A stretch of DNA of 64,000 nucleotides from Streptomyces sp. S.PB5 (GTDB taxonomy: Bacteria > Actinomycetota > Actinomycetes > Streptomycetales > Streptomycetaceae): positions 186,001-250,000 of the forward strand of contig NZ_JAQMWP010000002.1 of assembly GCF_030403745.1 (NCBI RefSeq). The letters run 5' to 3'. Below are positions 26,967-35,200 of the stretch, in pieces (the first letter of the stretch is position 1; the number at the start of each line of letters is the position of its first letter). Position numbers and translations under genes: made by a program. Under the pieces are notes generated by a model. It saw only the letters and a list, made by a program, of their open reading frames with translations, did not search any database and was not told the origin of the DNA.

Positions 26967-27965
26967 ATGACTCGCATCGCCATCAACGGATTCGGCCGCA
27001 TCGGACGCAATGTGCTGCGCGCACTGCTGGAGCGCGAGAGCGACCTGGAGATCGTCGCCGTCAACGACCTCACCGAACCCGCCACCCTCGCCCGGCTGCT
27101 CGCCTACGACAGCACGGCCGGCCGGCTCGGCCGCCCGGTGACCGTCGACGGGGACACCCTCGTCGTCGACGGCCGGCGGATCAAGGTGACCGCCGAGCGC
27201 GAGCCGGCGCAGCTGCCGTGGGCCGAACTCGGCGTCGACATCGTCCTGGAGGCCACCGGCCGCTTCACCTCGGCCAAGGCGGCGAGCGCCCACCTCGACG
27301 CGGGCGCGAAGAAGGTGCTCGTCAGCGCGCCCTCCGACGGCGCCGACGTGACCCTCGCGTACGGCGTCAACAGCGACACCTACGACCCGGCCGTGCACAC
27401 CATCGTCTCGAACGCCTCCTGCACCACCAACGCGCTCGCGCCGCTGGCCAAGGTCCTCGACGAACTCGCCGGTATCGAGCACGGGTTCATGACGACCGTG
27501 CACGCCTACACCCAGGAGCAGAACCTCCAGGACGGCCCGCACCGCGACGCCCGCCGCGCCCGCGCCGCCGGCGTCAACATCGTGCCCACCACCACCGGCG
27601 CCGCCAAGGCGATCGGCCTGGTGCTGCCGAACCTCGACGGCAAGCTGTCGGGCGACTCGATCCGGGTGCCGGTGCCGGTCGGCTCGATCGTCGAGCTCAA
27701 CACGACCGTCGCCCGCGACGTGACCCTCGACGACGTGCTGGCGGCGTACCGGGCCGCGGCGGAGGGGCCGCTCGCCGGTGTCCTCGAGTACTCGGAGGAC
27801 GCGCTGGTGTCGTCGGACATCGTGGGCAACCCCGCCTCGTCGATCTTCGACTCGGCCCTCACCCGCGTCGACGGCCGTCACGTCAAGGTCGTCGCCTGGT
27901 ACGACAACGAGTGGGGCTTCTCGAACCGCGTCATCGACACGCTCGAACTCCTCGCCCGCGGCTGA
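26967..27965 (+). CDS. gap: Type I glyceraldehyde-3-phosphate dehydrogenase
   Basis: 332 residues from ATG at 26967 with GGAAGGGA 8 nt upstream. NAD-binding INGFGRIGRN at residues 4-13, catalytic Cys in SNASCTTN, the active-site His in TTVHAYT, and the phosphate-binding loops GAAKAIGLVLP and WYDNEWGFSNR. Converts glyceraldehyde-3-phosphate to 1,3-bisphosphoglycerate in glycolysis. Length is normal. Absence of pgk and tpi beside it suggests this is a stand-alone gap copy, as actinomycetes often have more than one. Confidence 0.96.
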   Translation: MTRIAINGFGRIGRNVLRALLERESDLEIVAVNDLTEPATLARLLAYDSTAGRLGRPVTVDGDTLVVDGRRIKVTAEREPAQLPWAELGVDIVLEATGRFTSAKAASAHLDAGAKKVLVSAPSDGADVTLAYGVNSDTYDPAVHTIVSNASCTTNALAPLAKVLDELAGIEHGFMTTVHAYTQEQNLQDGPHRDARRARAAGVNIVPTTTGAAKAIGLVLPNLDGKLSGDSIRVPVPVGSIVELNTTVARDVTLDDVLAAYRAAAEGPLAGVLEYSEDALVSSDIVGNPASSIFDSALTRVDGRHVKVVAWYDNEWGFSNRVIDTLELLARG

Positions 27966-27970
27966 CCCTC

Positions 27971-28016
27971 GGCTCAGGGACCCCCGCCGTCACCGGCATT
28001 CAGGGGTCCCTGAGCC
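27971..28016 (+). terminator. Strong hairpin terminator after gap
   Basis: GGCTCAGGGACCCC (27971-27984) and GGGGTCCCTGAGCC (28003-28016) form a perfect 14-bp stem with an 18-nt loop, 6 bp after the gap stop. Confidence 0.85.
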
Positions 28017-28112
28017 GCACGGGCCCCGGAGGGAAACGTGATGGCCGGTTGACGTCTGTTCACCGGTGGGTGGACGACCGTACGGTGCGACCTCCGCGTA
28101 CTGGGGGGTCTG

Positions 28113-29183
28113 ATGAACGGTCTCCGTACGGTCCTTGTCTGCCTGGTGATCGCGTGTGCGGCGGTCGTGTCACCGGCAGTTCCCGCGGCCGCGGTCGCGA
28201 AGCCGGGTTGGGCGGCCCTGCCGGTCCCGGCCGCGGCCCCGCCGGTGACCGTCACGCATCTCGCCGCCCGCGGGCCGGGCGAGGCATGGGCGACCGGGTA
28301 CGAGCAGGCCGCCGACGGACCGCGCCCCCTGCTGTACCGGTGGGACGGCACGGCGTGGAGCCGGGACGCCGGCTTCCCCGGCGCCGCCGAGCCGGGCCGG
28401 CTCGGCAAGGTGCAGTTTGTCGGGGACGAGGTGTGGATCTTCCACGACCGGGCCGGGGCGGGGGAGATCCTGCGCCGGTCGGCGGGCGTCCCGGGAGGCT
28501 GGAGCGCCCTCCCGCTGCCCCGGGACCTGTGGACCTACCAGGACTTCACCGCCGTACCGGGTGCCGCGTGGGTGGTCGGGGAGGACGGCTCCGGGCTGCA
28601 GGTGCTGCACTACGACGGTTCCGGCTGGAGCACCCAGCCCACCCCGGACGGTGTGCGCTATCTGATGGGGATCACCGCGCGTACCGCCACCGACGCCTGG
28701 GCCTGGGCTGACAGCACCGCCGGGACCACCGTCCTGCGCTGGGACGGCACCGCCTGGCGGGACGCCCGGGTGCCGCTGCCCGCCGACAGCAACGTGCACA
28801 CCATGCTGCTGGAACCGGCCGGGCGGGTCACGATCGGCGGCAGCCAGTACACCGACGGCGTGGCCCGCACCTACCTGATGACCTTCAACGGGCGTGCCTG
28901 GCGCACCGCCCGTCCGCCGCTGGGCGACACCTACACCGAGGGCATGGTGCGCGGCCCGGACGGGGCGCTGTGGATCCCGGTGACCAGCGACCTCGCGTTC
29001 GCGTCGAAGTACGCGCGCGTGGACGGCTCCCGCACCACCTTCTCGTACGGCCCCGAGCGCATGAACGCGATCGACGTCAAGCCGCGTGCGCTGGCGAGGG
29101 CCGGGTCCGCGCTGCTGTCCTTCGGGACGGTCGAGATCTACGGCTCGAAACCGAACCTGATGAGCGAGCGGCTGGGAGGCTGA
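28113..29183 (+). CDS. Secreted propeller-like repeat protein A
   Basis: 356 residues with a Sec signal (residues ~1-28, ending AAAVA). The mature part is built of ~45-50-residue repeats with the recurring sequence (L/Y)(R/T)(W/F)(D/N)G(T/R)AW, e.g. LYRWDGTAWSRD, LRWDGTAWRDA, MTFNGRAWRTA, and intervening GEAWATG/DAWAWAD strands, as in beta-propeller or Kelch-like blades. No catalytic residues stand out. The start codon region has GGGGGT 8 nt upstream. It is followed by a paralogue 2 bp after its stop. Probably an extracellular binding protein; ligand unknown. Confidence 0.75.
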   Translation: MNGLRTVLVCLVIACAAVVSPAVPAAAVAKPGWAALPVPAAAPPVTVTHLAARGPGEAWATGYEQAADGPRPLLYRWDGTAWSRDAGFPGAAEPGRLGKVQFVGDEVWIFHDRAGAGEILRRSAGVPGGWSALPLPRDLWTYQDFTAVPGAAWVVGEDGSGLQVLHYDGSGWSTQPTPDGVRYLMGITARTATDAWAWADSTAGTTVLRWDGTAWRDARVPLPADSNVHTMLLEPAGRVTIGGSQYTDGVARTYLMTFNGRAWRTARPPLGDTYTEGMVRGPDGALWIPVTSDLAFASKYARVDGSRTTFSYGPERMNAIDVKPRALARAGSALLSFGTVEIYGSKPNLMSERLGG

Positions 29184-29185
29184 CC

Positions 29186-30313
29186 ATGGCACGCGGACGT
29201 CCTGTCGCGCACCGGCTTCCCGTCGCGGTCGTCGCCGTCGCCATGACCCTTGTGGCCCTCATGAGTCCGGCCGCGGCGGACACCCTGTCCTGGCAGCACG
29301 TCCCGGTACCGGCGCAAGTGCGCCCGCAGGCCGCGCTCAACGAGGCCGTGGCGTTCGGGCCGGACCGGGCGTGGGCGGTGGGGGAGGACGCCGTGGGGCG
29401 GGAAGCGCCGGGCTTTCCGCTCGTGCTGCGCTGGGACGGGACCGCGTGGCAGCGCCAGAGCCTGACCGGGATCGGCTGGCAGGGAGAACTGCTGTCCGTC
29501 GCCGCGACCTCGCCGGCCGCGGTCTGGGCAGTCGGCCGCGACTCGGCGGGCGGAGCCCGGCTGCTCCGCCACGACGGCACCGGCTGGCGGGAGAGCCGGG
29601 CGCCGCGGGGTGTCGTCCTGACGAAGGCCGTCGCCGGCGGAGGCGAGATCTGGCTGATCGGTTCGCGGGACGGTGCGCAGGTGCTGCTGCGCTGGGACGG
29701 GCGCGGCTGGCGGGACGTGCCGGTGCCGCCGGGGTCGGTCTACGGTCTGCACATCCTGGCGGCCGACGACGTGTGGGCCGCGGGCGCCACCGGCTCGGGG
29801 GCGGCCGTGTCGCACTGGGACGGGACCGGATGGCAGCAGACGGTCGTGGACGGGTTCCCGCGCTCGGCCGTGGGCAGTGTGCTGGCGGTCTCGCCGACCG
29901 AGGTGTGGGCGGGCGGCACGGCCGGGTTCGTCGGGGGTCCGCCGGGGCGGCCGATCCCGCCGCTGCTGGTCCGCTTCGACGGACGGACGTGGCACCACGT
30001 GACGGTGCCCACCGACTTCGGCTCGGTCGACTCACTGGCCCCCACCGCCTCCGGCGCACTGGGCTGGGTCTCGGTGGCCCGCTCGCAGAAGTGGGGTCCG
30101 CCGGGGAGCGCTCCGCCGCTGGTCCCCGGGCCCGACTTCCTCTCCTGGAACGGGGAGTCGTTCACCGAGTACGTCGAACCGGCGGTGGCCGGGGAGGGCG
30201 ACTCCTGGGTGCTGCGGCTCGCACCCGTGCCGGGCACGTCGACGGTGTGGTCGGTCGGCCGCGCCGACGGTCCGGAGGGCACGTTCGTACCGCGCGTCCT
30301 GCGGTTCGGCTGA
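29186..30313 (+). CDS. Secreted propeller-like repeat protein B
   Basis: 375 residues. Signal peptide of ~32 residues ends SPAAADT. The same WDG repeats occur: VLRWDGTAWQRQ, LLRHDGTGWRES, LLRWDGRGWRDV, VSHWDGTGWQQT, LVRFDGRTWHHV, each followed by AxDDVWAxG-type strands. This gives about six blades and makes it a clear tandem paralogue of the preceding gene, with which it is co-transcribed (GGGAGGC before the ATG overlaps the upstream stop region). Function unknown. Confidence 0.75.
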   Translation: MARGRPVAHRLPVAVVAVAMTLVALMSPAAADTLSWQHVPVPAQVRPQAALNEAVAFGPDRAWAVGEDAVGREAPGFPLVLRWDGTAWQRQSLTGIGWQGELLSVAATSPAAVWAVGRDSAGGARLLRHDGTGWRESRAPRGVVLTKAVAGGGEIWLIGSRDGAQVLLRWDGRGWRDVPVPPGSVYGLHILAADDVWAAGATGSGAAVSHWDGTGWQQTVVDGFPRSAVGSVLAVSPTEVWAGGTAGFVGGPPGRPIPPLLVRFDGRTWHHVTVPTDFGSVDSLAPTASGALGWVSVARSQKWGPPGSAPPLVPGPDFLSWNGESFTEYVEPAVAGEGDSWVLRLAPVPGTSTVWSVGRADGPEGTFVPRVLRFG

Positions 30314-30458
30314 GCGGGCCTCCCTCCCGAGCCCGCCCCTCCCGCGCCCGCCCGGATCCGGCCGCGGACCGCGTTGTCAGTGGTGGCCGATAGCTTGGAA
30401 TCACTGGAGATCGACCATGCCGGATTCGGTCGAACGGGCCTTTGGGGAGGGGTGTGCT

Positions 30459-31925
30459 GTGTCCGCTGCGCAGTCACGACAGTCGGGGAACACGACGTAT
30501 CTGGAGCTGTCCCAGGAGAGCGGCGGTGCCCACAAGTTCTACGAGGTGACCGTCGAGGGGACCACCGTCTCCGTGCGGTACGGCCGGATCGGCGTCGACG
30601 GGCAGCGCCAGACCTCCGCCTTCCCGACCGTGGAGAAGGCGAACGCGGCGGCGGCGAAGAAGATCGCCGAGAAGGTGCGCAAGGGATACGCGCCGGCGGT
30701 GCAAGGGCAGCGCGCGGCCCGGCCCGTGACCCGCCGTCAGGTCACCTCCGCCCCGTCCACGGCCCGGGCGACCGCCCCGGTGCTGTGGCGGTTCCGCACG
30801 GGCGCCTCGGCCTTCGGCATCCATGTGGACGAGGACCGCTGCTGGGTCGGCAACCAGCAGGGCGACGTCTACAACCTGAGCCACGACGGCGAGGTGCTGG
30901 CCCACTACTCCCTGCCCGACGGGGTGAAGTGCCTGGTGGCCGACGACTTCTGGATCTACGCGGGCTGTGACGACGGCCGGGTGTACGACCTCTCGGCGAA
31001 GGTGCCGTTCGCCGCCTACGACATCGCCGCCTCGGTCGACATCTTCTGGCTCGACATCCACGCGGGCGTGCTCAACGTCTCCGACCGCAACGGCGGACTG
31101 ACGGTCATCGACCACGAGGACGAGCTCCAGTGGTCGCGCAGCTCCGCCGGGGAGCAGGCGTGGATGGTGCGGGCCGACGACCGCGCCGTGTACCACGGAC
31201 ACAGCGGCGGCGTGACGGCCTACGCGGCGAACGGCACCAGTCAGCTCTGGCACACCACGACCAGCGGCAACGTGCTCTTCGGATGGCAGGAGGCGGACGC
31301 CGTCTACGCCGGGACGGGGCGGCGGGTCGTCCAGCGGCTCGCCAAGTCCTCCGGGGCGGTCGAGGCCACCTACCAGTGCGACGCCGCGGTGTACTCGTGC
31401 GCCACGTCCCCCGGCGGGCGGTACGTCTTCGCGGGCGACTCCTCGTCCTCCGTGTACTGCTTCACCGAGGACGGCACCCGGCTGTGGAAGCTCGGCACGG
31501 GCGGCGGCTCCGCGCTCTCCATGCAGTACCTCGACGAACGGCTGTACATCGTCTCCACGGACGGATCGCTCGCCTGCATCGACGCGAGCGAGGCCGCGAT
31601 CACCGCCGCCCAGTCGGGCACCGTCCCGGTCGCCGCGGACATCAAACTGGCGGCCGCCCTGCCGACGTACGCACCGGTGACCGCCGCCGCCTCCGTCCCC
31701 ACGGTCAGCGTGGTGCCCGCGGCCGGGAGCGGTGTCGTCGTGGAGTGCGTCGAGGAGGCCGGCCGGCTGCGGGTGCATGTGGTCTCCGACGGCTATGAGC
31801 CGGGCTGGAACGTCCAGTTCCCGCGGGCGATACGCCAGCCGGGTGCACGCTATGTGGTGGACGCGCTGCACAGCTCCTCCGGGGGCTTCTACCGGGTGCG
31901 GGGGGAGATCAGGCGGCTGGTGTGA
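30459..31925 (+). CDS. WGR-domain protein with PQQ/WD40-like propeller
   Basis: 488 residues from GTG at 30459, chosen because GGGGAGGG lies 7 nt upstream; an in-frame ATG at 30417 has no RBS. Residues ~12-80 are a WGR domain (TYLELSQESGGAHKFYEVTVEGTTVSVRYGRIGVDGQRQT...KANAAAAKKIAEKVRKGY, here cited in part), known from PARPs and from MolR-like bacterial proteins as a nucleic-acid or protein interaction module. Residues ~108-400 are PQQ/WD40-like blades (WRFRTGASAFGIHVDEDRCWVG, YAGCDDGRVYDL and so on). It lacks a signal peptide, so it is cytoplasmic. Partner unknown. Confidence 0.85.
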   Translation: MSAAQSRQSGNTTYLELSQESGGAHKFYEVTVEGTTVSVRYGRIGVDGQRQTSAFPTVEKANAAAAKKIAEKVRKGYAPAVQGQRAARPVTRRQVTSAPSTARATAPVLWRFRTGASAFGIHVDEDRCWVGNQQGDVYNLSHDGEVLAHYSLPDGVKCLVADDFWIYAGCDDGRVYDLSAKVPFAAYDIAASVDIFWLDIHAGVLNVSDRNGGLTVIDHEDELQWSRSSAGEQAWMVRADDRAVYHGHSGGVTAYAANGTSQLWHTTTSGNVLFGWQEADAVYAGTGRRVVQRLAKSSGAVEATYQCDAAVYSCATSPGGRYVFAGDSSSSVYCFTEDGTRLWKLGTGGGSALSMQYLDERLYIVSTDGSLACIDASEAAITAAQSGTVPVAADIKLAAALPTYAPVTAAASVPTVSVVPAAGSGVVVECVEEAGRLRVHVVSDGYEPGWNVQFPRAIRQPGARYVVDALHSSSGGFYRVRGEIRRLV

Positions 31926-31999
31926 GTCGGCGGGGCGGGCCGTGGGGGACCAGCCTGTGGACGCCCCGGCATGACCTTGCCCTTCTCGCCTACCATCGC

Positions 32000-32065
32000 T
32001 GAGGTGAGGCTCCGATATATGTGCAGGATGCACACTTGCGCAGGAATTAGGTAAGCCTTACCGTT
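32000..32065 (+). promoter_or_regulatory. Iron-box (DmdR/IdeR-type) control region of the gltB-like operon
   Basis: TTAGGTAAGCCTTACCGTT at 32047-32065 has GGTAAG-C-CTTACC arms and keeps the 5' TTAGGT half of the iron-box consensus. Upstream, TGAGGTGAGGCTCCGATAT (32000-32018) is a weaker copy conserved in its left half. Between them TGTGCA-GGA-TGCACA (32020-32034) is a perfect inverted repeat for another regulator. Iron-dependent repression of the following operon is inferred. Confidence 0.65.
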
Positions 32066-32216
32066 CACAACTGCATGACCCAGGGCCCCGCCGGTACCCC
32101 GGACCGCCCCGCTCGCGGCGAGCGCTTCAGTGACGCAGCCTGGCCGTCCTCCCCCAGTTACCTTTATGGCCTGGGAGGTACCCCCAGCCGGACCCCGCTG
32201 CTCACAGGACCCGCAC

Positions 32217-35200
32217 TTGAATCACAGCACCTTCGGTCTGTACGACCCTGCCCTCGACCACAGCGACTGTGGCGTCGGCTTCATCACCCGGCTCGACGGG
32301 ACACCGAGCCATGACGTCATCCGCAAGGGCGACGAGGCGCTCTGCGCGATCCCGCACCGCGGCGGCAAGTCCGCCGAGGGCGTCGGGGACGGCGCCGGGG
32401 TGAGTGTCGACCTGTCGGTGGAGTTCTTCGGCGCGATCACCGGCGAGACGCTGCGGGCCGGGCACTTCGGCGTCGCCAACTGCTTCGTGCCGGTCGACGG
32501 CGACCGCCGTGCCGCCGCGATCGACCTCGTGGGCCGCAGCATCGCCGAGCAGGGCTTCGAGGTGCTGCTCGTCCGGGACGTGCCGGTCGATCACTCCGTC
32601 GCCTGCCCCGCCGCCGAGCAGTACCAACTGCCCATCGTGCAGTGGGTGTTCCTGGCCCCGGAGGGCTGGGAGCGGGCCGACGTCGATTCGGCCGCCAACC
32701 GTGCGCTGCTCGCCGTGGAGGCCGTGGCCTACGCCGACGAGACGACGTACGGCGGGCTGTACCCGCTCTCGCTCAGCGCCCGCACCCAGGTGCTCAAGGG
32801 CCGGCTCAACTCCGGTGAGGTCATCGGGTACTTCCGCGACCTCGTCGACCCCCGGCACTCGGTCCGCTCGCTGTACTTCCACACCCGGTTCTCCACCAAC
32901 ACCGAGCCGCACCCCACCATGGCCCAGCCGTTCCGGCTCATGGCGCACAACGGCGAGCTCAACACCGACCGCAAGAACCGGCTGAGCGACGAGGCCCTCG
33001 CGCGCGCCCGGACCCGCAGCATCGTGCGTCCGCCGGGGCAGTCCGACTCCAGCCGGCTCGACCAGACCCTGCAGAGCCGGGTCTTCGACGACGGACTCGA
33101 CATCGTCGAGGCGGTCGTGACCCTCATGCCGCCCGCCTGGGAGAACGACCACACGCTGCCCGCCGAGGTCCGGGACATGCTGGAGTACTTCTCCCTCTAC
33201 GAGGAGAAGAACGACGGCCCGGCCGCCCTCATCTTCAGCGACGGCGACGTCGTCGGCGCCCGCCTGGACCGGCTCGGCCTGCGCCCGCTGCGCACCGTCG
33301 AGACCGCCGAGTACCTGATGGTGGCCTCGGAGGCCGGCCAGGTCGCCTTCCTTGACGACGAGGTCGTGCACCGCGGCCGTATCGAGGCCGGCGGCATGCT
33401 CGTCATGGACCACCGCACCGGACGCGTGATGCGCACCCGCGAGGTCCTCGACGCCCTCGCCGCGCGCCGCCCGTACAGCGAGCTGCTCACCGGGGCCCGC
33501 GTCAACCTCGACGACCTGCCCGCCCCCGACTACTACCGCGGCACCACGACCCTCGGCTACGACGGCGACCTGAGCCTCGCCGGCCGGTACGTGGCGTACT
33601 CCCTGAACCAGGAGAGCTTCCGGTTCATGCTCGACCCGATGCTCGCCGACGGGTCGGAGCGGATCTCCGCGATGGGCTACGGCAACGCCATCAACGCGCT
33701 CAGCGACACCGAGGGCGGCATGGCGAAGTACTTCTCCCAGCGGTTCGCCCAGGTCACCAACCCGCCGCTGGACAGCATCCGCGAGGCCGACGGCATGAGC
33801 ATGCGGGTCGCGCTCGGCCCCAAGCCCGACGGCACCCACGGCACCGACCGCCGCCAGCTCGTCGTGTCCTCGCCCGTCCTCGGGCACCTCGACATGGTCC
33901 GGCTGCGCGACCAGCGGATCGTGCCCCTGGAGCGGTTCGCGATGCTCTACGAGCCGGTGCTCGGCGACGAGAGGGCCAACGCCGACGCGCTCCGCGCGGC
34001 CGTCCAGCGCCTGTGCGACGACGTCGAGCGGTTCGCGTCCGAGCAGGGCGGCATCGCGATGCTCACCGACCGGGCCGTCTCCTCGACGCGCGCGCCCCTG
34101 CCCGTCATCCTCGCCGTCGCCGCCGTCAACCAGCGCCTCATCGAGACCGGTCTGCGGCTGCGCGTCTCGCTCGTCGCGGAGAGCGGCCAGCTGGCCTCCT
34201 CGCACCACGTGGCGACCGCGCTCGGCTTCGGCGCGTCCGCCGTGTACAGCCTCAGCGCCCGGCTCCGGGCCGAGGAGAAGTACCCGAGCGCACCCGCTCC
34301 GGCCGGTGAGATGACCGAGACCGACCTGGCGCTCAAGAAGTTCCGCAAGGCCGCCGAGAAGTCCCTCGCCAAGACCATGGGCCGCGTCGGCCTGTGCACC
34401 GCCGAGAGCTACATCGGCGGCGAGTTCTTCGAGCCGAACTACCTCGACACCCGCGACGACATCTTCGCGCAGACCTTCCCGCACATGGAGGCCCCGGTCG
34501 GCGGTGTCGGGTTCGCCCGGATCGCCCAGGCCGCCACGGACTGGCACGAGCGGGCCCGCACGGTCGGGACCGAGCAGCAGATCCCGCTCCTCGGCCTGTT
34601 CAAGGAGCGCAGCGACGGCGCCGGGCACTCCTTCGGTGTCACGGCCGTCCGCGGCTTCGGCGACATGGTCGAGGAGAAGCCGGAGTTCGGAAAGCCCGAG
34701 GACTCCGACGACCTGCGCCTGCTCACCCTGGGCCAGCTCGACGACGCCTACGGCATCACCGAGACCGCGTACCGCAACACCGGGTACGACGCGCTCAGCG
34801 ACGCCGAGATCGACGCGTTCCGGATCACCCCCGGCTACCGGGCCTTCCTGCGGACCACCCACGAGGAGCGGTCCCGGCGCCCCGCCGCGCTGCGCGACGT
34901 CCTCGCGCTGCCCGCCGATGTCACCGGCCTGCGGACCCCCGAGGACTTCGCCCGTGAGCTGGGCCGTTTCTCCACGGACGGCAACGCCAGCATCACCGTC
35001 CGGGGCGTCATCGGCTCCCGCACCGAGCGCGGCAACGTCCATCTGCGCCTCACGTCTCCCGGCCCCGACGCCGCCGAGCGCCACGCCGCCCTCGCCGAGG
35101 GCCTCGCGCACCTGGGCGACGTCAAGGCCCTCGCGGTGGGCGCCGACGGCGTCGAGCTCACCGCGACCGGCACCGCGGCCCGGCTCCTCAGCCTCCTGGA

